Below are positions 26,673 through 33,832 of a stretch of DNA of 33,832 nucleotides, one piece after another (within the stretch, counting starts at the first letter, position 1; each line of letters starts with the position of its first letter). Position numbers and translations under genes: made by a program. Location: NCBI GenBank assembly GCA_018716385.1, contig DVJZ01000037.1, positions 1-33,832 on the forward strand, read 5' to 3'. The notes beneath the pieces are model-generated. The model ran no database searches. It saw only the letters and a list, made by a program, of their open reading frames with translations, and was not told where the DNA came from. Origin of the DNA: Candidatus Enterenecus merdae. Lineage in GTDB: Bacteria > Bacillota > Clostridia > Oscillospirales > Oscillospiraceae.

Positions 26673-27512
26673 CTATCTCACCGGTCCGTTAGCCAACGTG
26701 GCCAGCAGCGGCTCAAAGACCACGCCCTCCCGATCCGGCGTCCCCAACCGGGCGGTGTGGCGCGCGCAGCGGCTGACAAAGTCCACCGCCCGGGCCACCC
26801 CTGCCTCCAGCCCCTCGCCCAGCGTCAGGCTGCCGGCCAGCACCGCGGCAAACAGGTCCCCTGTGCCCGGGTAGTGCCCCGGCGCACGGGCTTGGGCGTA
26901 CAGGCCCGTCCTCCCGTCCTCCCGGTCAAACCAGGCCGCGCCGATCTGCCCCGGCTCGGGCTCCACCCCTGTGAGCACCACGCTGCGCCGTCCCCCCACC
27001 GACAGCATCCGGACCAGCGTCAAGGGCTCTTCCCGCGCCTGTTCCGGCGGCCTGCCCAGCAGCACCGCCGCCTCGGTCAAATTGGGGGTGATCACGTCAG
27101 CCGCCTGGCACAGCTCCCCCATGGCCGCCGCCAGTTCCGGGGTGACCGAGGCATACAGCCGTCCCCCGTCCCCCAGCACCGGGTCTACCAGAGCCATCCC
27201 CCCCGTCCGGCGCAGCGCCTCCACCGCCCGGCGGGCCAGCGCGGCCTGGCGGGGAGAGGAGAGGTAGCCGGTATACACCCCGTCAAAGTCCAGCCCCAGC
27301 CGCTGCCAATGCTCCAGCGTGCCCTGGAGCTGATCGGCCAGCTCTGTCCTGGCCACTGGCCCAAACCCTCCGGTGTGGCTGGACAGCACCGCTGTGGGCA
27401 GCGGGCACCCCTGCACCCCCATGGCCGACAGCACCGGAAGGACCACCGTCAGGGAGCAGCGGCCAAAGCAGGACAGGTCCTGAAGGGCCGCCACCCGTTT
27501 GATCCGCGCCAT
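26673..27512 (-). CDS. pdxY: Pyridoxamine/pyridoxal kinase (PdxY/PdxK type)
   Basis: 279 residues, normal length. It phosphorylates pyridoxal or pyridoxamine with ATP in the B6 salvage pathway, which supplies PLP for enzymes such as the cysteine desulfurase in this window. Family features in order are AALQDLSCFGRCSLTVVLPVLSA (N-terminal substrate loop), LSSHTGGFG, VYTGYL, VDPVLGDGGRLY, ITPNLTEAAVLL, and the anion hole with catalytic Asp in PGTGDLFAAVLAG. The ATG at 27512 has AAGGAGGGGAGG just upstream, and the family start MARIKRVAALQD begins there. The preceding 75-nt leader contains a GCCTGCCCC/GGGGCAGGC hairpin. Confidence 0.92.
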   Translation of the reverse strand: MARIKRVAALQDLSCFGRCSLTVVLPVLSAMGVQGCPLPTAVLSSHTGGFGPVARTELADQLQGTLEHWQRLGLDFDGVYTGYLSSPRQAALARRAVEALRRTGGMALVDPVLGDGGRLYASVTPELAAAMGELCQAADVITPNLTEAAVLLGRPPEQAREEPLTLVRMLSVGGRRSVVLTGVEPEPGQIGAAWFDREDGRTGLYAQARAPGHYPGTGDLFAAVLAGSLTLGEGLEAGVARAVDFVSRCARHTARLGTPDREGVVFEPLLATLANGPVR

Positions 27513-27593
27513 GTCCTCCCCTCCTTTTCCCCGCCCGCTCCTGGGGCCTCTTTCCGCCTGCCCCTGGGGCAGGCTGTTCAACTTCAGCATACG

Positions 27594-27622
27594 ATTATAT
27601 CCAACCCGTCGGAGGATTGCAA
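27594..27622 (-). promoter_or_regulatory. Promoter for the pyridoxamine kinase gene
   Basis: On the minus strand TTGCAA (27617-27622) is 17 nt from an exact TATAAT (27594-27599). Confidence 0.8.
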
Positions 27623-27645
27623 TCCCAAAATATTCGCTCCCCCTG

Positions 27646-27674
27646 TTTACACCCTTCGACAAACTTGCTATACT
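27646..27674 (+). promoter_or_regulatory. Promoter for the DUF3048 lipoprotein gene
   Basis: TTTACA (27646-27651), a 17-nt spacer and TATACT (27669-27674). It is divergent from the kinase promoter, with 23 bp between the two -35 boxes. Confidence 0.8.
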
Positions 27675-27703
27675 GTAACTTAACCATCAAGGAGGCGAGA
27701 TTC

Positions 27704-28774
27704 ATGCCACGCATACGCTCTCTACTGACCGCTCTGTTGGTGCTGCTTCTCCTGGCAGGCTGCCGCTTTGCCGGCGACGGCGCCCCCGCCGTCGCCCCCC
27801 AGGTCACCGCTCCGTCCACCTTGGAGCCAGCGCCCACCCCACAGTTCCGCAACCCGCTCACCGGGCTGCCCACCGACACCGACCTGTCCGGCCAGAAGCC
27901 GGTGGCCGTCATGCTCAACAACCTCAAGCAGGCCCTGCCCCAGCAGGGCAATGGCCAGGCGGACATCCTCTACGAGGTGCTGGCCGAGGGGGGGATCACC
28001 CGTATGATGGCCGTGTATCAGGACCCCTCCGCCGTAGATACCGTGGGGGCGGTGCGCTCGGCCCGGCTGTATTACTGGCAGCTTGCCCAAGGCCACGACG
28101 CGGTGTACATCCACGCCGGTGGCAGCCCTGAGTTCTACACTGCCCGGCAAAACCAGGGCGCCACCACGGTGGACGGGGTGAACGGCTACTACTCCTCTGC
28201 CGAAGCCGGCCTGTTCTGGCGGGACCGGGAGCGGGTGGCCGGCCATCACTACGACTACGAACACTCCCTGGTCACCTCCGGCCAGGCCATATCCACTGTG
28301 CTGGCCCGGGACGGGCTGCTGGGCCCTCACAGCCAGGGCTACTCCTATGAGATGGACTTTGTGGAGGACGCCATCCCTGCCGGCGGCCAGGCTGCCCAGG
28401 TCATTACCGTCCCCTTCTCCAACTACAAGACCGGGGTATTCCGCTACCATGCCGAGGACGGCCTGTATCTGGCCGAGGAGTACGGCGAGCCCTACCTGGA
28501 CGGCAACGATGGCAGCCAGGTGGCCGTGACCAACCTGCTCATCCTCCAGGCCACCTGCACCGTGGTGGACAGCGGCGGCCGGCTGGAGGTGGACCTGTCC
28601 TCCGGATCGGGCTGGTACGCCTGCGGCGGCCGGCTCATCCCCATCACCTGGCGCAAGGGCGCAGCTCAGGAGCAGCTGCGCTACTACACCCAGGACGGCC
28701 AGCCCCTCGCCCTGCAAACCGGCAAGAGCTATGTGTGCATCATCCCAACCACCCGGGAGATCACGGTGGAGTGA
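27704..28774 (+). CDS. DUF3048 lipoprotein (YerB-like)
   Basis: 356 residues. A lipoprotein signal peptide opens the protein: MPRIRSLL, a leucine-rich core, and the lipobox LLAGC with Cys19 as the likely lipidated residue. A low-complexity Pro/Ala/Thr linker (about 25-48) follows. The DUF3048 N-terminal part begins at NPLTGLPTD (about 50) and includes RPVAVMLNN-like KPVAVMLNN, QADILYEVLAEGGITRMMA and GAVRSARLYY. The C-terminal part ends with QLRYYTQDGQPL and GKSYVCIIP. The protein is expected on the outer face of the membrane; the biochemical role of the family is unknown. AAGGAGGCG lies 6-9 nt before the ATG at 27704, which also begins the signal peptide. It is a single-gene unit. Confidence 0.93.
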   Translation: MPRIRSLLTALLVLLLLAGCRFAGDGAPAVAPQVTAPSTLEPAPTPQFRNPLTGLPTDTDLSGQKPVAVMLNNLKQALPQQGNGQADILYEVLAEGGITRMMAVYQDPSAVDTVGAVRSARLYYWQLAQGHDAVYIHAGGSPEFYTARQNQGATTVDGVNGYYSSAEAGLFWRDRERVAGHHYDYEHSLVTSGQAISTVLARDGLLGPHSQGYSYEMDFVEDAIPAGGQAAQVITVPFSNYKTGVFRYHAEDGLYLAEEYGEPYLDGNDGSQVAVTNLLILQATCTVVDSGGRLEVDLSSGSGWYACGGRLIPITWRKGAAQEQLRYYTQDGQPLALQTGKSYVCIIPTTREITVE

Positions 28775-28797
28775 CCCATTCCTTTTCCTAACCAAAC

Positions 28798-28829
28798 CGC
28801 CCCCTACGGCCCATGGGCCATAGGGGGCG
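28798..28829. terminator. Terminator between convergent DUF3048 and pgsA genes
   Basis: A 9-bp outer stem (28798-28806 with 28821-28829) encloses a GGCCCATGGGCC palindrome, with one mismatch between the two parts. There is little T-run on either side; it probably serves both genes. Confidence 0.65.
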
Positions 28830-28835
28830 ATTGCT

Positions 28836-29360
28836 TCACTTCTTCCAGTTGAGCGCGTCCCGGTTGCGCACGAAGTACTCCACGCCAGAGTACAGGGTGG
28901 TCCCCGCAATGACGGCCACACATGCCCAGTCCACCTGCGCCGGGACGGGCAGGTGCATCAGGCACAGGCACACCATGGTGGCAAAGGTTTTGACCTTCCC
29001 CGACCAGGCCGCGGCAATCACCCGGCCGTTGTCCACCGCCACCAGCCGCAGGCCGGACACGGCAAACTCACGGGCCACCACAAGCACCAGCGCCCAGGCT
29101 GGCAGCCGCCCTTCCTGGCAGAACCAGAGCATGGCCGCCAGCACCAGCACCTTGTCCGCCAGTGGGTCCATGAATTTGCCAAAGTCGGTGATCTGATGGT
29201 AATGCCGGGCGATGTATCCGTCCACAAAATCGGTGAGGCTGGCCACCACAAAAACAGCCAGGGCCACATAATCGGCTCCGGGAAATCCCCAGTACAGCAC
29301 CACCAAATAGGCTGGGATCATAACCAAGCGCAGCATGGTCAGCTTGTTGGCAGTATTCAT
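28836..29360 (-). CDS. pgsA: CDP-diacylglycerol-glycerol-3-phosphate 3-phosphatidyltransferase
   Basis: 174 residues. It makes phosphatidylglycerol phosphate from CDP-diacylglycerol and glycerol-3-phosphate in the cytoplasmic membrane, the first step to phosphatidylglycerol and cardiolipin. The full CDP-alcohol phosphotransferase signature is present: DFVDGYIAR, eight residues, then GKFMDPLAD, with the four acidic metal and catalytic residues. Hydrophobic helices lie at about 8-28, 30-45, 75-100 and 115-150. The N-terminal MNTANKLTMLR is typical; GGGGGAGGGG lies just before the ATG at 29360. It lies 28 nt after rimO and is the last gene of the cluster. Confidence 0.95.
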   Translation of the reverse strand: MNTANKLTMLRLVMIPAYLVVLYWGFPGADYVALAVFVVASLTDFVDGYIARHYHQITDFGKFMDPLADKVLVLAAMLWFCQEGRLPAWALVLVVAREFAVSGLRLVAVDNGRVIAAAWSGKVKTFATMVCLCLMHLPVPAQVDWACVAVIAGTTLYSGVEYFVRNRDALNWKK

Positions 29361-29388
29361 GCCCCTCCCCCTTCTCCCTTCCCGCGCC

Positions 29389-30717
29389 TCAGCCCTCAAG
29401 CCGGCCGGTCAGGTCCCCGTCGGATGTGCCGGTGATTCGCACCCACACGAACTGCCCGGCCTCCACCGGGTCGTCCGCAGTGAACAGCACCTGGCCGTCC
29501 ACTTCCACTGAGTCGGCGTAGGTGCGCCCCACATAGCATCCCTGCTCGGGATCCACCCCTTCACAGAGCACCTCCATGCAGCTTCCCACCCGCTGCTCAT
29601 TGTATGCGTCCATGATCCGGCTTTGCAGTTCCACCACTCGCTCCACCCGGCGGGCTGCCGTCTCCGGGTCCACCTGGTTGTCCATGACGGCGGCCAGGGT
29701 GCCCTCCTCCGGGGAGAACTGGAACACCCCCGCCCGCTGGATCTTCTGCTCTCGCAGAAACTGGCACAGCTCCTCAAACTCCGCCTCCCCCTCTCCCGGC
29801 AGGCCGCAGATGAGGGAGGTGCGCAGCACCACGTCAGGCATGGCCCTGCGCAGCTTGGCAAATAAAGCGGCGATCTCCGCCTTGGTGCTCTCCCGTCGCA
29901 TGGCTTTCAGGATGCCGTCGTTGGCGTGCTGGATGGGGATGTCCAGGTAGTGGACGATCTTCCTCTCTCGGGCGATGAGCTGGATCAGCTCATCGGTGAC
30001 GGCCTCGGGGTAGAGATAGTGCAGGCGGATCCAGTGAAAGGGCAGCTTGCACAGCTCGGCCAGCAGTCCGGCCAGGCTGGCGCCGTCCTTCCGATCCCAG
30101 CCGTACCGGGTGATGTCCTGGGCGATGACGATCAACTCCTGCACCCCCCGCTCCGCCAGCCCCCGGGCCTCCCGGAGCAGCTCCTGCATAGAGCGGCTGC
30201 GGTACCGCCCCCGGAGCCGGGGGATCACGCAAAAGGCACAGCCGTTGCTGCACCCCTCGGCGATCTTCAGGTAGGCTGTATAGGACGGGGTGGTCACCAG
30301 GCGCTCCCCATCGTCATCCGCCTGCTGCACATCCCCAAAGTGCTCTGCCCGTTCCCCTGCCATCAGCTCACGCACGGCCTGCACCACATCGGTGTAGCTT
30401 CCGGTACCCAGCATCCCGTCCACCTCAGGCAGCTCCTGCCGGATCTCCCCGGGGTAGCGCTGGGACAGGCAGCCGGCCACCAGCAGTTTTTTCAGCTTGC
30501 CCTGCTGCTTAAGCTGCCCCAACTCGATGATGTGGTCAATGGCTTCGCTCTTGGCCGCCTCGATGAAGCCGCAGGTGTTGAGCACGGCCACGTCCGCTCC
30601 CTCCGGATCGCTGGTGACGGCAAAGCCCTCCTGCTGGCACAGGGCCATCATCTGCTCGGCGTTCACCAGGTTTTTGGCACAGCCCAAGCTGACAAAGGCC
30701 ACAGTATATGGTTTCAA
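29389..30717 (-). CDS. rimO: Ribosomal protein S12 methylthiotransferase
   Basis: 442 residues, the usual length. This radical-SAM enzyme adds a methylthio group to the conserved Asp of ribosomal protein S12. The N-terminal MTTase domain starts TVAFVSLGCAKNLVNAEQM, with further Fe-S cysteines in NTCGF and AGCLSQRY. The radical-SAM motif is CSNGCAFC, followed by IPRLRGRYRSR. A TRAM domain occupies the C-terminus (from about residue 375). I prefer the TTG at 30717, because GGGGAGG lies about 9 nt upstream and homologues begin near MKPYTVAFVSLGC. An ATG at 30753 gives 12 more residues but has no ribosome site and overlaps the XRE-like remnant. Confidence 0.95.
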   Translation of the reverse strand: MKPYTVAFVSLGCAKNLVNAEQMMALCQQEGFAVTSDPEGADVAVLNTCGFIEAAKSEAIDHIIELGQLKQQGKLKKLLVAGCLSQRYPGEIRQELPEVDGMLGTGSYTDVVQAVRELMAGERAEHFGDVQQADDDGERLVTTPSYTAYLKIAEGCSNGCAFCVIPRLRGRYRSRSMQELLREARGLAERGVQELIVIAQDITRYGWDRKDGASLAGLLAELCKLPFHWIRLHYLYPEAVTDELIQLIARERKIVHYLDIPIQHANDGILKAMRRESTKAEIAALFAKLRRAMPDVVLRTSLICGLPGEGEAEFEELCQFLREQKIQRAGVFQFSPEEGTLAAVMDNQVDPETAARRVERVVELQSRIMDAYNEQRVGSCMEVLCEGVDPEQGCYVGRTYADSVEVDGQVLFTADDPVEAGQFVWVRITGTSDGDLTGRLEG

Positions 30718-30745
30718 ATCCGGGTTCCTCCCCTCCCCGCCAGGC

Positions 30746-30844
30746 AGGGTCATCCGTAATGCCCAGTAGATAGCCCGCGAGAACATGATAGATTTTGCAC
30801 AGCGCCACCAGCTTGTCAAGGGGCGTACTGCCCTTCTCCTGTCC
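30746..30844 (-). pseudogene. Remnant of an XRE-family HTH regulator (C-terminal part)
   Basis: In the gap between recX and rimO, one minus-strand frame reads QEKGSTPLDKLVALC, then KIYHVLAGYLLGITDDP. This is the pattern of the last HTH helix and tail of XRE/Cro-type regulators (usually YExGxSxPxLdkLvaLa, then yhVsxdYLLGxTDdP). No start codon, no first HTH helices and no ribosome site precede it; upstream the frame runs into recX. It looks like the 3' remnant of a lost regulator gene. A chance match over about 33 residues is possible but less likely given the number of motif positions. Confidence 0.55.
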
Positions 30845-30855
30845 CTGGGAAGGCC

Positions 30856-31536
30856 CTAATCCTCCCAACTCTGGTACCGCTCCAGCGCCTGGGCGATCTC
30901 CTCCCAGGAGAAGCCCCGCCGGGCCAGGTAGTCCGAGGTTTTTTTCAGCTCCTCCCGGGTGGGCTGGCCCCCCCGCAGCCTCCGGCGCACCAGCTCGTCC
31001 AGCCTGGGTCCCTGATCCTCCACCTGGGCCAGCGCCCCGTCCCACAGCGCCCGGGGCACTCCCCGGCGGTACAGCTCGTCCCGGATCTTCCGGGCCCCAT
31101 AGCCCTTGGCGGCATAGTGCCGGACCACTACCTCGGCGTACGCCCCATCATCCAGCAGCCCCAGATCCTCCATCCGGTCCGCCGTCCGCCGGGCCCGCTC
31201 CCGCAGCTGCGCCCGCTCCCGCTCCAGCGCCTCCAGGTCGGCCTCCTGCCCCTCTCCCGGCCCGCTCCGGCGGCGGGGCGGGGCGGACAGCCTGTCCTCC
31301 AGCTCCTTGCGGGACATGGGCCGGCCTGTGAGCAGCGCGGCCGCCCGGCCCTCCATCCGGTTTCGCTCCTGGGCCTCCACCAGGGCCTGCCCCTGTTCCT
31401 CGGTCAGCTCCTTGCCGGTGTGCAGCCCCAGGGACACCACATCCCCCTCCCCCACCCGCAGCAGGGAGCCGTCCTCCAGCCACACCAGCCAGCGTCCCTG
31501 CTTGTGCCGGGAGGGTTCCAGTTTCTCAATCCTCAT
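30856..31536 (-). CDS. recX: RecX regulatory protein
   Basis: 226 residues. RecX binds RecA filaments and modulates strand exchange. The N-terminal RIEKLEPSRHKQGRWLVWLEDGS segment is the usual lead-in. The helical repeats show ALLTGRPMSRKELEDRL, DDGAYAEVVVRHYAAKGYGARKIRDELYRRGVP and SDYLARRGFSWEEIAQAL. Between repeats 1 and 2 lies a charged Arg/Glu-rich insert (RRRSGPGEGQEADLEALERERAQ, about 88-112). The start is 15 nt after the recA stop, so the two are co-transcribed, as in many bacteria. Confidence 0.93.
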   Translation of the reverse strand: MRIEKLEPSRHKQGRWLVWLEDGSLLRVGEGDVVSLGLHTGKELTEEQGQALVEAQERNRMEGRAAALLTGRPMSRKELEDRLSAPPRRRSGPGEGQEADLEALERERAQLRERARRTADRMEDLGLLDDGAYAEVVVRHYAAKGYGARKIRDELYRRGVPRALWDGALAQVEDQGPRLDELVRRRLRGGQPTREELKKTSDYLARRGFSWEEIAQALERYQSWED

Positions 31537-31551
31537 GGCCGCTGGGCAACA

Positions 31552-32652
31552 TCAACCCTCAAAATCCTCGGCGGACACATCAACCGCCCGGCCCGCTGCC
31601 CTGGCGGCGATCTGGGACTGGCGGCTCATCAGCTGGAAGGAGTTGTCCCGGATCTCCTGCTCGATCTTGGCGGCCAGCTCCGGGTTGTCCTGCAGGTACT
31701 TCTTCACCGCGTCCCGGCCCTGGCCCAGCTTTTCCTCCCCCATGGAGAACCAGGAACCCGACTTCTGGATCAAGTCCAGCCGGACGGCCAGGTCCACCAG
31801 CTCGCCCAGCTTGGAAATGCCCTCTCCATACAGGATCTCAAACTCCGCCTCCCGGAAGGGAGGGGCCACCTTGTTCTTCACAATCTTGGCCCGGGTGCGG
31901 TTGCCCACCACCTCAGAGCCGTTTTTCAGCGCCTCGATCCGGCGCACCTCCATGCGCACCGAGGCATAGAACTTCAGCGCCCGGCCGCCGGTTGTGACCT
32001 CTGGGTTGCCATAGACCACCCCCACCTTCTCCCGCAGCTGGTTGATAAAGATAACGATGCAGTTGGTCTTGGCAATGGAGCCGGCCAGCTTGCGCAAGGC
32101 CTGGCTCATCAGCCGGGCCAGCAGGCCCACATGGGAGTCCCCCATGTCCCCCTCGATCTCCGCCCGGGGAGTGAGGGCGGCCACCGAGTCCACCACCACC
32201 ACGTCGATGGCCCCCGAGCGCACCAGCGCCTCGCAGATCTCCAGGCCCTGCTCGCCGGTGTCCGGCTGGGAGATGAGCATGGAGTCGATGTCCACCCCCA
32301 GGGCCCGGGCGTAGGTGGGGTCCAGGGCGTGCTCGGCGTCGATGAAGGCCACCTCGCCCCCCCGCTTCTGGGCCTCGGCCACCACATGGAGGGCCAGGGT
32401 GGTCTTACCGGAGGACTCGGGGCCGTAGATCTCGATGATCCGCCCCCGGGGCAGTCCGCCGATCCCCAGAGCCAGGTCCAGGGATAGGGAGCCGGTGGGG
32501 ATGGACTCCACCATCACGTCCACATTCTCACCCAGGCGCATAATGGAGCCCTTGCCGTAGGCCCGCTCGATCTGGGCCACCGCCGTCTCCAGCGCCTTCT
32601 TCTTATCCGAGGCGGGAGACGCACTCTCCACCGCCGGTTTCTTGGTCGCCAT
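31552..32652 (-). CDS. recA: Recombinase RecA
   Basis: 366 residues. This ATP-dependent recombinase carries out strand exchange and triggers LexA cleavage. Visible features are a lysine-rich N-terminus, [12 protein letters not shown], the Walker [19 protein letters not shown], the Walker B region [18 protein letters not shown], loop 1 [49 protein letters not shown] with loop 2, and the C-terminal [11 protein letters not shown] segment. The sequence appears complete and intein-free. AAAGGAG lies 9 nt before the ATG. It is followed by recX 15 nt downstream. No CGAAC-N4-GTTCG LexA box was seen upstream. Confidence 0.98.
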   Translation of the reverse strand: MATKKPAVESASPASDKKKALETAVAQIERAYGKGSIMRLGENVDVMVESIPTGSLSLDLALGIGGLPRGRIIEIYGPESSGKTTLALHVVAEAQKRGGEVAFIDAEHALDPTYARALGVDIDSMLISQPDTGEQGLEICEALVRSGAIDVVVVDSVAALTPRAEIEGDMGDSHVGLLARLMSQALRKLAGSIAKTNCIVIFINQLREKVGVVYGNPEVTTGGRALKFYASVRMEVRRIEALKNGSEVVGNRTRAKIVKNKVAPPFREAEFEILYGEGISKLGELVDLAVRLDLIQKSGSWFSMGEEKLGQGRDAVKKYLQDNPELAAKIEQEIRDNSFQLMSRQSQIAARAAGRAVDVSAEDFEG

Positions 32653-32672
32653 ACTTCATATCTCCTTTGCCT

Positions 32673-32698
32673 CCGGCCCGGTTTCCTCTCCGGGCCGG
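32673..32698 (-). promoter_or_regulatory. Hairpin in the recA 5' leader
   Basis: A perfect 9-bp stem CCGGCCCGG/CCGGGCCGG with an 8-nt loop ends about 8 nt before the recA ribosome site in minus-strand sense. It could affect translation initiation or separate recA from prmC readthrough; there is no T-run on the minus strand. Confidence 0.45.
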
Positions 32699-32779
32699 CT
32701 TTCTTCTGTGTCAACAGCTTACCGCTGGATTCGTCCCATTGACCGGACTTTTCCCCGCACGCGGCTCCGCCGCGCACCC

Positions 32780-32810
32780 ATTGTCCATTGTCAATTGTAA
32801 ATTGTCAATT
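32780..32810. repeat. Short iterated ATTGTC/ATTGACAAT repeat at the prmC 3' end
   Basis: Degenerate copies of ATTGTCAATT occur in tandem (attgtcc, attgtcaatt, gtaa, attgtcaatt). The repeat overlaps the prmC stop codon (32805-32807), so it supplies the last codons and the stop. Confidence 0.7.
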
Positions 32811-33668
32811 ATTGATGGTCCCCTCCACCACCCGCCAGATGCCCTGGGTGTCGGCGGTGGTCTGGATCTGCTCAAAGCCGTTCTGGGAGAGGATCTCCTC
32901 CACGTCGGGGGCCTGCCCGACGCCTACCTCAAACAGCAAAGTGCCCCCCAAGCGGATGGCACTCTTCCATTTGGCGGCGATAAAGCGGTAAAAGTCCAGG
33001 CCGTCCGCCCCTCCGTCCAGGGCCATCCGGGGCTCGTAGTCCCGCACGGACACATCCAGTCCCGCAATGTCGCCGGAGGGGATGTAGGGAGGATTGCACA
33101 CCACCACGTCAAAGTCCCACAGGGCGGCGGGAGGCGGCTCCATCGCGTCCACGGACAGGCAGGTCACCCGGGCGTTCAGGTTGTTGCGGCGCACGTTCTG
33201 CTTGCACACCCGCAGGGCCCCCTCGGACAGCTCGCCCAGCACCACCCGGCACTGGGGGGCGTGGACCGCCACGGCCAGCCCCACGCAGCCGCTGCCGGCG
33301 CACAGGTCCAGCACCCGGCAGCCCTCTCCGGCCGCCTTGGCCTTCAAAATGCCCCGCTCGGCCAGCACCTCGGTGTCCGACCGGGGGATGAGCACGTCGC
33401 TGGAGATGTCCAGGGAGAGGCCGTAAAACTCCCACTCCCCCACGATGTAGGCCACCGGCTCCCCCGCCAGGCGGCGCTGGACCAGGGCCTCCACCCGCTT
33501 CTCCAGCTCGCCGGAGACGTACAGGGGCATGTCCCGGTAGAGCTGCTCCCGGCTCTTGTCCGCGGCGTAGCACAGCAGCTCCCGGGCCTCCAGCTGGGCG
33601 GCCTCCACTCCGGCCTTTTTCAGCCGGGCGCGGGTGTCCAGATATAGATTGTTATAGGTGGTCGCCAT
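32805..33668 (-). CDS. prmC: Release factor glutamine methyltransferase
   Basis: 287 residues. It methylates the glutamine of the GGQ motif of peptide-chain release factors using SAM. The N-terminal helical domain (about 1-85) contains LEARELLCYA and ends at GEPVAYIVGEWEFYGL and IPRSDTEVL. The SAM-binding VLDLCAGSGCVGLAVA and the catalytic NPPY (VVCNPPYIPSGD) are clear; the C-terminus has LLFEVGVGQ. The ATG at 33668 begins MATTYNNLYLDTR; the ribosome site is a weak run of G about 10 nt upstream. It precedes recA in the same direction (152-nt gap). The last codons and stop lie in an iterated ATTGACAAT repeat. Confidence 0.94.
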   Translation of the reverse strand: MATTYNNLYLDTRARLKKAGVEAAQLEARELLCYAADKSREQLYRDMPLYVSGELEKRVEALVQRRLAGEPVAYIVGEWEFYGLSLDISSDVLIPRSDTEVLAERGILKAKAAGEGCRVLDLCAGSGCVGLAVAVHAPQCRVVLGELSEGALRVCKQNVRRNNLNARVTCLSVDAMEPPPAALWDFDVVVCNPPYIPSGDIAGLDVSVRDYEPRMALDGGADGLDFYRFIAAKWKSAIRLGGTLLFEVGVGQAPDVEEILSQNGFEQIQTTADTQGIWRVVEGTINN

Positions 33669-33705
33669 TTCGTTCACACCCCCCCACTTTGTTGTAATGA
33701 AAAAT

Positions 33706-33832
33706 GCAGAAGGCAGAATGCAGAATATAACTCTCAACTGCCCCTGCTTTTTTCAAACACGGCTCAGGAATTTCCAGCCGGCGTGTTTTCACCCCGCAGG
33801 CCACGCCGCTCCCCATTCATTCTGCATTCTGC
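33706..33832. repeat. Inverted repeat pair of ATTCTGC words upstream of prmC
   Basis: Iterated GCAGAA/GCAGAAT words at 33706-33726 are matched in inverted orientation by ATTCTGCATTCTGC at 33819-33832, which runs to the window edge. About 92 bp lie between. No open frame is enclosed; it may be a small non-autonomous repeat element. Confidence 0.6.

Overview
The window looks like a chromosome segment of a high-GC member of the Clostridia, most likely an Oscillospiraceae-type gut anaerobe. This is inferred from the gene set: an S-layer-homology surface protein, a 2-hydroxyacyl-CoA dehydratase/activase pair, a NifS/NifU pair without other nif genes, DUF3048, and a recA-recX-rimO-pgsA cluster. Consensus -35/-10 promoters and strong GGAGG ribosome sites agree with this. 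No phage, plasmid, transposase, integrase or CRISPR array is visible.

Left part (1-10262): two very large secreted proteins on the minus strand, with visibly lower GC than the rest. The first, cut by the window edge, is a signal-peptide protein with many Gly-rich YGAGIGGGG repeats. The second is a 2162-residue surface protein ending in two carboxypeptidase-regulatory-like folds, an InlB-type repeat and three SLH domains. A hairpin separates them. The SLH gene appears to have a leader of about 420 nt.

Middle-left (10263-13550): a gene-poor, AT-richer stretch. It is bounded by a decayed tRNA-Ala copy at 10724-10798 and an intact tRNA-Ala(GGC) at 13272-13347, each followed by a related terminator hairpin. 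In between lie a 55-residue small protein, a DUF421/YetF-type membrane protein and a cupin. The region may be a relic of an insertion at a tRNA, or of a lost tRNA duplicate.

Centre (13515-20065): nifS-nifU for Fe-S assembly behind a perfect consensus promoter. A minus-strand group follows (GT-C glycosyltransferase-like protein, exonuclease III, small membrane protein). Asparagine synthase is expressed divergently from it, with the two -35 boxes only 11 bp apart.

Right-centre (20163-28829): a double-activase/DUF2229 protein and its partner 2-hydroxyacyl-CoA dehydratase-type subunit, in the same reading frame and separated by one TGA. After these come a GNAT acetyltransferase, a minus-strand pair (homocysteine-methyltransferase-like protein and zincin-like metallopeptidase), a pyridoxamine kinase, and a divergent DUF3048 lipoprotein.

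Right end (28836-33832): a minus-strand housekeeping run, prmC, recA, recX, rimO, pgsA. A fragment resembling the C-terminus of an XRE-family regulator lies between recX and rimO, and short iterated or inverted repeats lie on both sides of prmC. Most of the window is ordinary chromosome. The points most worth checking are the tRNA-Ala relic, the XRE remnant, the same-frame split of the dehydratase system, the repeat-rich surface proteins with their long leader, and the His/Cys tail of NifU.
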